64,000 nt of DNA, taken from NCBI RefSeq assembly GCF_004362515.1, contig NZ_SNXU01000001.1, positions 1,736,001 through 1,800,000 of the forward strand, in the 5' to 3' direction. The stretch comes from Actinokineospora alba. GTDB lineage: Bacteria > Actinomycetota > Actinomycetes > Mycobacteriales > Pseudonocardiaceae. Below, piece after piece: positions 7,777-15,438 of the stretch (position 1 is its first letter; every line of letters starts with the position of its first letter). A model generated the notes under the pieces. It was not told where the DNA came from. It worked only from the letters and a program-made list of their open reading frames with translations, and searched no databases. A program made the translations under genes and the position numbers.

Positions 7777-8943
7777 GTGACCGCTGATGAGAGACCACTG
7801 CCAGGCGACTTGGCCAAGGCCATCGAGGAGTCGGACTTCGCGTGGTCGCTCGTGCTCGTCGGTGAGGACCAGTCGAGCAAGCTCGCGTCGCTGACCTCGG
7901 ACCTGCGCGGCAAGCCGTCGCCCAACGGCGAGGGCAAGCAGATCACCTCGGGCTACCAGTACTGGGGGATAGGGCCGACGATCGCCTGGGCGCACGCCTG
8001 CTCCGACCCGTTCTACCAGGTCATGAAGCAGAGCCTGGAGTCGTTCACCCGGCGCTGGCGGCGGATCAGCGGCAAGGTCGGCGGGTCGCCGTTCCACTAC
8101 GTCTGCCTCGGCGCGGGCACCGGCCACAAGGACCGGCAGATCCTGGAGACCCTGCTCGCCGACAACCCGGACATGTTCTATTTCCCGGTCGACATCAGCT
8201 CGGAGATGCTCCGCCTGGGCACCAACGAGTCGACCCGCGGCCTGGGCATGGCCGGCCACCAGATCATCCCGGTGCACCTCGACTTCGCGATCATCGAGAA
8301 CCTGCGCGAACTGGGCAAACTGCTGCGCAGCATCGTCGGCGACGAGCCGATCCTGTACTCGCTGCTCGGCAACACGATGGCCAACTTCGACGACGACTCC
8401 GAGATCCTGTCCAGCCTGACGTCGCTGTTGCGCCCGCAGGACCGGTTCCTGCTGGAGGTCGCGACCACCGACGACGTGACCGACGATCTCGCCCGCCAGG
8501 TGGTCGAGGAGTACGCGCGGAGCCGGGCGTACAAGGAGTTCGTCACCAGCGCGTTGCTGCACAACTCCGACCTGACGATCGACATGGAGTCCGTGCAGTT
8601 CCGCGGTTCCGTCGAGCCCGGGCGTGCGCTCAAGGTGAAGGTGATCTACCAGAACCGCAGCGGCGGCGACATCCAGATGACCCTGCCCGACCGCACCCGC
8701 GTGCTGTTCCCGGACAACGACACGATCCTGCTGCAGGTCACCAGGAAGTACGCCCGCAAGGCCCTCGACGAGATCCTCACCCGCTGCGGCCTGCGCCGGG
8801 TCGCGGCCACCCACTCCGACTTCCGGACCCAGCGGGCCTCGCCCGGGTTCGGCATGGAACTGGTCCTGCTCGGCCGCGCCCAGGGCGGCGAACCGGCGCC
8901 CACGCAACGCCGGACCAGGGCGGACGAGATCTGGGCGAACTAA
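7777..8943 (+). CDS. EgtD-type (histidine-specific family) SAM-dependent methyltransferase
   Basis: A 388-residue protein. GTG 7777 is preferred because GGGGAGG lies about 9 bases upstream; the open frame extends further but into the hydrolase gene. The SAM-binding region reads YVCLGAGTGHKDRQILETLL followed by FPVDISSEML, the pattern of the EgtD/histidine-specific methyltransferase family (PF10017). Other landmarks are YSLLGNTMANFDDDSE and FLLEVATTDD. The N-terminus (GYQYWGIGPTIAWAHA) differs from canonical EgtD, and no egtB or other ergothioneine gene is adjacent, so the substrate is uncertain. It follows the mscR pair by 50 bp and is joined end-to-end to the next gene. Confidence 0.75.
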   Translation: MTADERPLPGDLAKAIEESDFAWSLVLVGEDQSSKLASLTSDLRGKPSPNGEGKQITSGYQYWGIGPTIAWAHACSDPFYQVMKQSLESFTRRWRRISGKVGGSPFHYVCLGAGTGHKDRQILETLLADNPDMFYFPVDISSEMLRLGTNESTRGLGMAGHQIIPVHLDFAIIENLRELGKLLRSIVGDEPILYSLLGNTMANFDDDSEILSSLTSLLRPQDRFLLEVATTDDVTDDLARQVVEEYARSRAYKEFVTSALLHNSDLTIDMESVQFRGSVEPGRALKVKVIYQNRSGGDIQMTLPDRTRVLFPDNDTILLQVTRKYARKALDEILTRCGLRRVAATHSDFRTQRASPGFGMELVLLGRAQGGEPAPTQRRTRADEIWAN

Positions 8944-9534
8944 GTGACCCGAGTAGCGATCACGGTCGTCACCTTCGCCGCGCTCGCGGTGGCGCTGGCG
9001 CTCGGCGTGACGTGGTTCGTGATCTCCGAGCCCGGCCAGCGCTTCGAGCCCGCGGTCAACACCTTGGCGCTGCTCGCGGGCATCACCGGCATCTTCGCCG
9101 AACGCTGGGCGGCGCAACGGGAACGGCGGCAGCAGGCGATCGAGTCCATCGAGTCGGAACTCGCCCGCAACCGCGAAGTGCTGGCGGGCGCGGAATTCAG
9201 CGACGACGCCCCCGGCGGCCGCAAGCTTTACCCGCGGCTGCTGCACTCGGCCGTCGACTCGGCGTTCACCTCAGGGGCGCTGAGCCCGCGCAAGGACACG
9301 GAGCTGATCTCGCTGCTGCACCAGTGGCGCGGCGAGGTCAGCTCGGTCAACCGGCGGCTCGAACTCACCGAGATGCTGATGTTCACCACCGCGTCCGCCG
9401 ATGAGGCCGACGACTTCAACAAGGCGCTCCGCACGTTCATGCCGACCGTGCGGAGCCACCTCGACGAAGTGGAGACCTACCTCGGCGCCATGCGCAGCGA
9501 GCCGTCGAGACGGATCACCTCGCCGTTGAGGTAG
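8944..9534 (+). CDS. Small membrane-anchored protein with helical cytoplasmic domain, unknown function
   Basis: A 196-residue protein whose GTG start directly follows the TAA of the methyltransferase gene. Two predicted membrane helices (about residues 4-27 and 38-53) are followed by a charged, probably helical cytoplasmic part containing RQQAIESIESELARNREVL and LISLLHQWRGEVSSVNRRLELTEML. I do not recognise the family. The last 58 bases overlap the 3' end of the convergent SDR gene, so transcripts of the two genes would be complementary at their ends. Tight linkage to the EgtD-type gene suggests a shared transcript. Confidence 0.7.
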   Translation: MTRVAITVVTFAALAVALALGVTWFVISEPGQRFEPAVNTLALLAGITGIFAERWAAQRERRQQAIESIESELARNREVLAGAEFSDDAPGGRKLYPRLLHSAVDSAFTSGALSPRKDTELISLLHQWRGEVSSVNRRLELTEMLMFTTASADEADDFNKALRTFMPTVRSHLDEVETYLGAMRSEPSRRITSPLR

Positions 9535-10235
9535 TCCTGGTCGATGATCGACAGCGCGAGCTTCGCGTACTCCTCGGGCTTGCCGAGGCGCTTCGGGAAG
9601 GGCACACCCTCGGCGAGCGCGGCCCGGAACTCGTCGGACACGGTCGCGAGCATCGGGGTGTCGATGATGCCGGGGGCGATGGTGAGCACCCGGATTCCCG
9701 ACGTCGCCAGGTCGCGCGCGGCCGGGAGGTTCAGGCCCACGACACCACCCTTGGACGCGGAGTAGGCGGCCTGCCCGATCTGGCCGTCGAAGGCGGCGAT
9801 CGAGGCGGTGTTGATGATGACGCCACGCTGGTTGTGGTCGAGGGCTTCCGTCTGCGCGATGGCGGCGGCGGCCAGGGTGACCACGTTGAACGTGCCGATC
9901 AGGTTGACCTCGATGACCTTGCGGAACAAGTTGAGGTCGTGCGGGCCCTTCTTGGACAGGATGCGAGCCGAAGGCCCGATCCCGGCGCAGTTGACCACGA
10001 CACGCAGCGGCTTGCCGGACGCCACAGCGGCGTCGACGGCGGCCTGGACCTGCTCGGGGTCGGTCACGTCGGTGGGGACGTAGGTGATGCCCTCGACCTG
10101 CGGCGCGGTCTCGATGGCGGCGGGCAGATCGAGCGCGAAGACACTCGCACCCTGCGCGGCGAGCGCCTGCGCGGTGGCCCCACCGAGGCCGGACGCTCCT
10201 CCGGTGACGATGGCCGCGGTGCCGTCGATCTGCAT
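9477..10235 (-). CDS. SDR-family oxidoreductase (3-hydroxyacyl-CoA dehydrogenase type II-like)
   Basis: A 252-residue classical short-chain dehydrogenase/reductase. The cofactor motif TGGASGLGGA (residues 11-20) is followed by an acidic end (ALDLPAA), pointing to NAD+. The NCAGIGP structural motif, the serine of INTASIAAFDG and the YSASKGG catalytic Tyr-Lys pair are all present. The overall pattern (GGASGLG, QIGQAAYSASKGGVVGL, APGIIDTPML) resembles the HSD17B10/3-hydroxy-2-methylbutyryl-CoA dehydrogenase group, which oxidises short branched 3-hydroxyacyl-CoAs; the exact substrate is inferred. It lies downstream of a second SDR on the same strand but a strong hairpin separates them. Confidence 0.9.
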   Translation of the reverse strand: MQIDGTAAIVTGGASGLGGATAQALAAQGASVFALDLPAAIETAPQVEGITYVPTDVTDPEQVQAAVDAAVASGKPLRVVVNCAGIGPSARILSKKGPHDLNLFRKVIEVNLIGTFNVVTLAAAAIAQTEALDHNQRGVIINTASIAAFDGQIGQAAYSASKGGVVGLNLPAARDLATSGIRVLTIAPGIIDTPMLATVSDEFRAALAEGVPFPKRLGKPEEYAKLALSIIDQDYLNGEVIRLDGSLRMAPR

Positions 10236-10303
10236 CCCGATATCCCTTCACGCCCTGCCGTGCGCCACCGCACGGCTACCGCCGGGAAGGTTAACGCCCG
10301 TTC

Positions 10304-10352
10304 AGCCCCGGCCCCACTTGGATGTGCGCGACATCCCAGTGCGGCCGGGGCT
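10304..10352 (-). terminator. Long hairpin terminator between two SDR genes
   Basis: Two 22-base arms (10304-10325 and 10331-10352) pair with only two mismatches around a GCGCG loop. The hairpin starts 7 bases after the stop codon (10360) of the upstream minus-strand SDR gene. No U-tract follows. The position and strength fit termination of that gene, so the next SDR gene is probably transcribed separately. Confidence 0.75.
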
Positions 10353-10359
10353 CAGCAGG

Positions 10360-11313
10360 TTATCGAGCGAGACCGAAATCAGTCCCGGTCAGCTCTTCAC
10401 TCACGTCCCACAGGCGCTTGGCCAGTTCGCGGTCGCGGGCGGCCTCAAGGGGCTCCACCAGGGTGGGATACCCCTTCTGCTCGCGCCGCCCGTTGGGCCC
10501 GACGAACTGCCCGCTCTCGATGTCCGGGTGGGTCGCCGCATACAGCTGCGGCAACGCCCCCATCTCGGCTTCCTGGGCCATGAACTTGTTCGACATCTTC
10601 AAGGCCAGCTTCGCCACGCCGGTCGGCCCGGAGGTCTGCAGGTTCGTCGCCGAATACCCCGGATGCGCCAGCACGCTGGCCACCGTGAACCCGTTGGCCC
10701 GCAGCCTGCGGTGGAACTCCAGACCGAACACCACGTTGGCGAGTTTGGACTGCGAGTAGTAGCCGCTGCGCGAGTACTTGTGCTCGCCGTGCAAATCGTC
10801 GAAATGGATCCGGCCGCGCTTGTGCATGAACGAGCTGACAGTCACGACCCGCGGGTCGCGCCCCGACTTCAGCTTGTCCAGCAGCAGGCCGGTGAGTGCG
10901 AAATGGCCCAGGTGGTTGACGGCGAACTGCAGCTCGTAACCCTGGGCGCTCTCCGAACGCGGCGGCATCATCACGCCCGCGTTGTTGATGAGGATGTCGA
11001 CCTGGTCGACGGTGTCGGCGAAAGCGGTCACCGTGTCCAGGTCGGCGAGGTCGACGAGGCGGGTCTCGATGCTCGCCTCGGGCTGCTCGGTGCGGATGGC
11101 CTCGACCGCCTCGGCGCCCTTGGCGGCGTCGCGGGCGGTCAGGATGACGTGGGCGCCGTGTCGGGCCAGCTCACGGCTGGTCTGGAAGCCCAGGCCGCTG
11201 TTGCCACCGGTCACGATGGCGGTGCGGCCGACCAGGTCGGGGATATCGGCGGCGGTCCACCCGGGGGCGGACACCGCCCCCGGATCGTCCTCGGGTGTGG
11301 TGCTCATGGTCAT
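10360..11313 (-). CDS. SDR-family oxidoreductase, retinol dehydrogenase/protochlorophyllide reductase-like
   Basis: A protein of about 317 residues (315 if the second ATG at 11307 is used). The cofactor motif VTGGNSGLGFQTSRELARHGAH with LTARD after the second strand indicates NADP(H). NNAGVMMPP, NHLGHFALTGLL, VTVSS and the YSQSKLANV catalytic motif place it in the extended group that includes retinol dehydrogenases, protochlorophyllide reductases and WW-domain oxidoreductase-like enzymes. The substrate cannot be told from sequence. It is divergent from the aldo/keto reductase gene with 87 bp between the starts, so both may respond to the same signal. Confidence 0.9.
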   Translation of the reverse strand: MTMSTTPEDDPGAVSAPGWTAADIPDLVGRTAIVTGGNSGLGFQTSRELARHGAHVILTARDAAKGAEAVEAIRTEQPEASIETRLVDLADLDTVTAFADTVDQVDILINNAGVMMPPRSESAQGYELQFAVNHLGHFALTGLLLDKLKSGRDPRVVTVSSFMHKRGRIHFDDLHGEHKYSRSGYYSQSKLANVVFGLEFHRRLRANGFTVASVLAHPGYSATNLQTSGPTGVAKLALKMSNKFMAQEAEMGALPQLYAATHPDIESGQFVGPNGRREQKGYPTLVEPLEAARDRELAKRLWDVSEELTGTDFGLAR

Positions 11314-11387
11314 AGCCTGCCTTACCGCCTGGCAGGACAGCGATATCGGATCGGCCTTGGCATCTAGATCACATCGCCTGGCCGCCC

Positions 11388-11400
11388 TACTGTCTGCAGG
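11388..11400 (+). promoter_or_regulatory. Leaderless promoter -10 (TACTGT) for the aldo/keto reductase gene
   Basis: TACTGT at 11388-11393 stands 7 bases before GTG 11401. The spacing predicts transcription starting at the start codon; no separate ribosome site is needed. Confidence 0.5.
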
Positions 11401-12363
11401 GTGGAGCTGCGGCACCTGGGTGCGTCCGGGTTGGTGGTGGGAGCGGTCGGACTGGGGTGCAACAACCTGGGCAGGCCGGGCACCCCGACCGAGTCGATCG
11501 CTGGCGCGCGCGCCCTGGTCCACGCGGCGCTCGACGCGGGGGTCTCGCTGTTCGACATCGCCGACGTCTACGGCGCCCCGCGCGGCCGCAGCGAGGAGCT
11601 TCTCGGCCAGGCGCTGACAGGTCGTCGAGACCACGCGGTCATCGCGACGAAGTTCGGCATGGACATGCAGGGCGGGAGCGGCCCGGACTTCGGCGCCCGC
11701 GCTTCGCGCGGGTACATCCGGCGGGCGGTGGAGGCGTCGCTGCGCAGGCTCAACACCGACTGGATCGACCTGTACCAGCTGCACCGGCCCGATACCGGCA
11801 CGCCGATCGCGGAGACCCTGGGCGCGCTGGACGACCTGGTCCGCGAAGGCCACGTGCGCTACGCCGGGGTGTGCAACCTGGCGGCCTGGCAGATCGCCGA
11901 CGCCGCCTGGATCGCGAAGACCAACAACGTCGTCGCCCCGGCGACCGCGCAGAACCACTACTCGCTGCTCGAACGCGACGCCGAGCGCGAGCTCTTGCCC
12001 GCGTGCGAACGGTTCGACGTGAGCCTGCTGCCGTACTTCCCGCTGGCCAACGGCCTGCTGACCGGCAAATACACCCGCGACCAGCCACCGCCTGCCGGTT
12101 CCCGGCTGGCCAACCGCCAGCGCCTGATCGACGACGCCCCCTGGCACAAGATCGAGAAACTCCGCGCCTTCGCCTCTTCGCGCGGCATCACGATGGCGAC
12201 CCTCGCCATCGGCTGGCTGGCCACCCAACCCGCAGTGGGCTCGGTCATCGCCGGCGCCACCACCCCGAACCAGGTGATCGCCAACTCCAACGCCCTGCAC
12301 TGGAGCCCCACCCAGGAAGACCTCGACGCCATCGACGAGATCTGCCCGCCCACCCGCCGCTGA
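11401..12363 (+). CDS. Aldo/keto reductase
   Basis: A 320-residue NADPH-dependent (beta/alpha)8 reductase. The catalytic tetrad is visible: Asp and Tyr in FDIADVYG, Lys in IATKFGMD and His in LYQLHRPD. The C-terminal cofactor loop reads SVIAGATTPNQVIAN. It belongs to the YajO/Tas-like group of bacterial aldo/keto reductases that act on small aldehydes and ketones; the physiological substrate is unknown. It appears monocistronic, ending 117 bp before a convergent gene in a region with DnaA-like boxes and 21-bp repeats. Confidence 0.92.
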   Translation: MELRHLGASGLVVGAVGLGCNNLGRPGTPTESIAGARALVHAALDAGVSLFDIADVYGAPRGRSEELLGQALTGRRDHAVIATKFGMDMQGGSGPDFGARASRGYIRRAVEASLRRLNTDWIDLYQLHRPDTGTPIAETLGALDDLVREGHVRYAGVCNLAAWQIADAAWIAKTNNVVAPATAQNHYSLLERDAERELLPACERFDVSLLPYFPLANGLLTGKYTRDQPPPAGSRLANRQRLIDDAPWHKIEKLRAFASSRGITMATLAIGWLATQPAVGSVIAGATTPNQVIANSNALHWSPTQEDLDAIDEICPPTRR

Positions 12364-12364
12364 G

Positions 12365-12396
12365 TTATCCACAGGACTTGTCCACAGTGTGCACAA
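12365..12396 (+). promoter_or_regulatory. Cluster of three DnaA-box-like sites
   Basis: TTATCCACA (12365-12373) and TTGTCCACA (12378-12386) are perfect DnaA boxes in the same orientation, 13 bases apart. TGTGCACAA (12388-12396) is a one-mismatch box in the opposite orientation. All lie just after the aldo/keto reductase stop codon. No dnaA, dnaN or other origin gene is near, so this is not oriC; a DnaA-titration or regulatory site is possible. Confidence 0.5.
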
Positions 12397-12406
12397 GTGT
12401 TCGAAC

Positions 12407-12469
12407 GCGAGTCGCCCCTTCCGGCAAGCGAGTCGCCCGTTCAGGCCAATGAGTTCGACATTCGGAACG
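12407..12469. repeat. Three direct 21-bp repeats between convergent genes
   Basis: Three back-to-back 21-base units begin GCGAGTCGCCCC, GCGAGTCGCCCG and ATGAGTTCGACA and share the pattern NYGAGTYSNMCNTTCNGRNMN. The same kind of unit builds the arms of the large inverted repeat at 62488-62616. Both loci lie between convergent genes. No coding function is likely. Confidence 0.7.
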
Positions 12470-12480
12470 TTTCACACCGC

Positions 12481-13011
12481 TCAGAGAGCCGCGCCGATCT
12501 TTACCACGGTGTTCCAGTTGCGGGCGGTGGCCGCGATTTTGGTCCGTTTCGCGACCAGCGGGACGAGTTCCGGCGCCTGCAGAATGCCGTCCGGGCACCA
12601 CTGGTAGACGACCCGCGAACCGATGCGGATGTGGTCCGGCGCCAGCGCGACCACCTCGTCGGCCAACGCCGGATCCAAGTCCTCCGACAGGAACACAGCC
12701 AGCATCCGAGACCCGTTGTCGGCCAGGTCGACCAGCGGGTGCCCGTCGATCACGGCCTGGAGCTCGTCGGCCGTCCGCGCCAGGCAGCGCGTGGTGAGAC
12801 CCAGGTCCGCGAGCGCTTTCTCGATCCGCTTCTCGACCGCGGCGGGCTTGGCGGCGTTGCCTTTGGCGGAGAACACGGCATTGCCGCTCTGCAGCAGCGT
12901 CCGAACGTCGTCATAGCCCAAGTCGGACAGCACGGTGCGAAAGTCGGCCATGGCGATCTTCTTGTTTCCGCCGACGTTCACTCCGCGCAGCAGAGCGGCA
13001 ATTCGGGTCAT
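12481..13011 (-). CDS. DUF1697 domain protein
   Basis: A 176-residue protein of the DUF1697 family. Landmarks are the N-terminal MTRIAALLRGVNVGGNKKI, the QSGNAVFSAKG block and the C-terminal ATARNWNTVVKI. The family is widespread and its biochemical function is not established. The ATG overlaps the TGA of the FadD6-like ligase (ATGA), so it is translated from the same message and probably coupled to it. Confidence 0.92.
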   Translation of the reverse strand: MTRIAALLRGVNVGGNKKIAMADFRTVLSDLGYDDVRTLLQSGNAVFSAKGNAAKPAAVEKRIEKALADLGLTTRCLARTADELQAVIDGHPLVDLADNGSRMLAVFLSEDLDPALADEVVALAPDHIRIGSRVVYQWCPDGILQAPELVPLVAKRTKIAATARNWNTVVKIGAAL

Positions 13012-14765
13012 ACCCGAATTCTGCCCGCTGCCACCTCGTCCGGATACGACGGATACCAGGGCACGTACTGGTCGCCGGTGAAGACGAACAGCGGATCGGT
13101 CACCGAGCGGGCATAGCCCTCGTCGCGCAGGTCCACCTTGCGCGACTTGAACGTCGACGTCTGCTCGACCTCGTTGATCACCCGCACGAACAGCGGGATC
13201 GCGTAGGTCGGGAGTCGCTCGGCGAGGTGCTTGCCCAGGACCTCGCCGTCGAACTGGGCGCCGTCACGCAACTTCACCGCGGCCATTCCGGCCTTGCCGT
13301 CGGTCCCCGGCACGGCGACGCCGTAGACCACGGCCTGCTCGACGTCCGGCCGCTCGCCGATCGCGCCCTCGACCTCGGTCGTGGCGACGTTCTCGCCCTT
13401 CCAGCGGAAGGTGTCGCCGAGCCGGTCGACGAACGCGACGTGCTTGAAGCCCTGCATCCGGACCAGGTCACCGGTGTCGAACCAGCAGTCGTCCTTCTTG
13501 AAGGCGGCGCGCACGAGCTTGCGCTCGGAGGCCTCGGCGTCGGTGTAGCCGTCGAACGGGGCGCGGCTGGTGACCTTGGTCAGGAGCAGGCCCACCTCGC
13601 CGGACTTGACCTTGCGCAGCCGCTCGCCGACCCGCTTGGGCTTGCCGGTGTCGGCGTCGTACTCGACGACCGCGAACGGCAGCGGGCAGGTGCCCGCGGT
13701 CTGGTCGATGTTCAGCGCGTTGATGAAGGCCAGGTTGCACTCGCTGGCGCCGTAGAACTCGGCGACCCGCTTGATGCCGAAACGCTCGGTGAACTCGTGC
13801 CAGATCTCGGGTCGAAGACCGTTGCCGACGACTACGCGGACCTTGTGCTCGCGCTCGATCGCGCGCGGCGGCTGGTTGAGCAGGTAGCGGCAGAGTTCGC
13901 CGATGTAGCAGAACGCGGTGGAACGGGTGCGGACCACGTCGTCCCAGAAGCGGGACGCGGAGAACGACCGGCCGAGCGCGAGCGTCGCGCCCGCGGAAAG
14001 GACGGAGGAGAGGGAAACCGTCAAAGCGTTGTTGTGATAGAGCGGGAGACAACAGTAGAGCGTGTCATCGGCCCGCAGGCGCACACCGAGTCCGCCGATT
14101 CCGGCCATGCTCTTGAGCCACCGGAAATGCGACATCGAGCTCGCTTTGGGCATCCCGGTCGTGCCCGAGGTGAAGATGTAGAAGGCCGTGGTGGATGCGG
14201 CCAGCGTCGCGGTGACCGCGGGATTCGCGGTGGAGGTCGCGCCGTGCGCCAGCGTCTCCAGATCAAGGATCGTCGGCGTGTTGACCTCGTCGAGCGCCTC
14301 GCGGTAGTCGCGCCCCGCGACCAGCACCGTGGCGTTGAGCAGCCGCACGCTGTGGTCGAGCACGTCGCCGCGCTGGTTGGTGTTGATCATCCCGACGGCG
14401 GCCCCGAGCTTCACCCCCGCGAGCGCGGCGAGCAGCGTCTCCGGCCGGTTGCCTGCCATCACCGCGACCGTCGAGCCCGGTCCCACCCCGTGCGCGGCGT
14501 ACACCGACGCGTACTGGTTGACCAGCAGGTTCGCCTGGTCATAGGTGATCTCGGTGTTCTCGAAGCGGAGGAACGGGCGCTCGGGGTGCTCAGCGGCGGC
14601 GCGCTGGAAGATGTGGCCGATCGAGTCTTTAGTGGTCGGCTTGAGCGTGACCAGGCCGACCGCTCCGCGCGCCATCCTGAGTCCATCCGGCGCGAGTTTC
14701 GGCAAGGCGCGCAGGACATCGACGAAGCGGACCTTGCGGGCCGCGAGCTGCTCCGATGCATCCAT
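13008..14765 (-). CDS. fadD6: Long-chain acyl-CoA synthetase, FadD6/FATP type
   Basis: A 585-residue adenylate-forming enzyme that activates long-chain fatty acids to acyl-CoA with ATP. The AMP-binding motif is FIFTSGTTGMPKAS (about 205), followed by GNGLRPEIWHEF, EFYGASECN and the DTGDLVR / RLGDTFRWKGENVAT motifs. The order DSIGHIFQRAAAEHPERPFLRF and NTNQRGDVLDHS matches mycobacterial FadD6 and the related FATP/very-long-chain synthetases. ATG 14765 (MDASEQLAARK) is preferred; no clear ribosome site is seen, and TATCTA near 14790 could be its -10. It heads a two-gene unit with the DUF1697 gene. Confidence 0.92.
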   Translation of the reverse strand: MDASEQLAARKVRFVDVLRALPKLAPDGLRMARGAVGLVTLKPTTKDSIGHIFQRAAAEHPERPFLRFENTEITYDQANLLVNQYASVYAAHGVGPGSTVAVMAGNRPETLLAALAGVKLGAAVGMINTNQRGDVLDHSVRLLNATVLVAGRDYREALDEVNTPTILDLETLAHGATSTANPAVTATLAASTTAFYIFTSGTTGMPKASSMSHFRWLKSMAGIGGLGVRLRADDTLYCCLPLYHNNALTVSLSSVLSAGATLALGRSFSASRFWDDVVRTRSTAFCYIGELCRYLLNQPPRAIEREHKVRVVVGNGLRPEIWHEFTERFGIKRVAEFYGASECNLAFINALNIDQTAGTCPLPFAVVEYDADTGKPKRVGERLRKVKSGEVGLLLTKVTSRAPFDGYTDAEASERKLVRAAFKKDDCWFDTGDLVRMQGFKHVAFVDRLGDTFRWKGENVATTEVEGAIGERPDVEQAVVYGVAVPGTDGKAGMAAVKLRDGAQFDGEVLGKHLAERLPTYAIPLFVRVINEVEQTSTFKSRKVDLRDEGYARSVTDPLFVFTGDQYVPWYPSYPDEVAAGRIRV

Positions 14766-14774
14766 GCGAAGCGA

Positions 14775-14797
14775 TGCTACTGACAAGTAGATAGCAG
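14775..14797. promoter_or_regulatory. Inverted repeat over the fadD6 promoter
   Basis: Just upstream of the fadD6 start, CTACT-GACA-AGTAG forms a perfect 5-bp inverted repeat, loosely extended to TGCTACT...TAGCA. On the minus strand it overlaps TATCTA, a plausible -10. A fatty-acid-responsive TetR-type repressor would suit such a site, but none is adjacent. Confidence 0.35.
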
Positions 14798-14858
14798 GGC
14801 TAGAGGCAATGCGGAAGCTCCCGGACGCCGAGATGCTCACCTTTGCGCAATCACGAGA

Positions 14859-15164
14859 TCAATTTTTGTCAATGACCCGTTCGGGCGTCCGGCGAAAGCG
14901 TGCGGTGCACAAGGTCAACCGCTTGTCCGGGAGTACACGCACGGTCGTGACCAGCCAAATGCCGGGTTCGGCGGCTTTTCGATCAAGAAAGTCGGCGGCG
15001 CGCGGACGGGCGTAATCCTGGTGCCATTGGGTGCGGCTCCTGCCCTTCTTGTGGAAGCAGAATCCGCTGCCGTCGGCCTTCTCGATGTACAGGAGCACAC
15101 GTTCGTACTTGGAAAATTCGCGCCGGTACTCAAGGGGGTAGTGCCGCCTCCACCTGGCGCTCAC
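14859..15164 (-). CDS. Hypothetical 101-residue protein of a micro-operon
   Basis: A 101-residue protein with no recognised domain. It is basic and aromatic (RRHYPLEYRREFSKYERVLLYIEKADGSG) and contains FCFHKKGRSRTQWHQDYARPR and WLVTTVRVLPDKRLTLC. The GTG start lies 4 bases after the stop of a 31-residue membrane peptide gene, which makes it more likely to be real. Third codon positions are GC-rich, as expected for coding sequence here. It could bind nucleic acid or an anionic partner because of its charge, but nothing more can be said. Confidence 0.5.
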   Translation of the reverse strand: MSARWRRHYPLEYRREFSKYERVLLYIEKADGSGFCFHKKGRSRTQWHQDYARPRAADFLDRKAAEPGIWLVTTVRVLPDKRLTLCTARFRRTPERVIDKN

Positions 15165-15167
15165 TGA

Positions 15168-15263
15168 TCAGCGCCGGGTCGGCCTATCGGTCAGCGCTAC
15201 CACCAGCCGCACCACGAACACGATCGCGACCGTGACCAACGACAAGATCTGAAACCACATCAT
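15168..15263 (-). CDS. 31-residue single-helix membrane peptide
   Basis: A very short frame starting at a double ATG (15263) with a strong GGAGG ribosome site directly upstream (GGAGGCGATGATG). The peptide begins MMWFQILSLVTVAIVFVVRL, continues VVALTD and ends RPTRR. That is one membrane helix followed by a basic tail, so the N-terminus is probably outside. It is followed after 4 bases by the 101-residue gene and is divergent from gmd. The ribosome site and clean helix support expression; the function is unknown. Confidence 0.5.
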   Translation of the reverse strand: MMWFQILSLVTVAIVFVVRLVVALTDRPTRR

Positions 15264-15426
15264 CGCCTCCAAGGGCTTGTGATTCGACCGATGCTCCTCC
15301 GTTCACCCGTCCGCACAGCGAGGCCCGCGTCGACACGCCCACCAGCCACCCATCCGGGTTACATCGCGGTGTGGGTCCCAGGCCCCGACATGCGCCATCC
15401 GGGGTATGTGAGCTGCGGGCGTTCTC

Positions 15427-15438
15427 TATTCTTGGGCA
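15427..15438 (+). promoter_or_regulatory. Leaderless promoter -10 (TATTCT) for gmd
   Basis: TATTCT at 15427-15432 is followed by 6 bases and ATG 15439, so transcription should begin at the start codon. The upstream region (15264-15426) is the shared intergenic region with the minus-strand micro-operon and shows no other clear element. Confidence 0.55.

Noticed and set aside
12365..12469. Chromosome replication origin
   Set aside because: DnaA-like boxes are present but there is no dnaA, dnaN, gyrB, recF or AT-rich unwinding region. The site is listed only as a box cluster.
12407..12469. CRISPR array
   Set aside because: The 21-bp units are contiguous without spacers, only three copies exist, and no cas gene is near.
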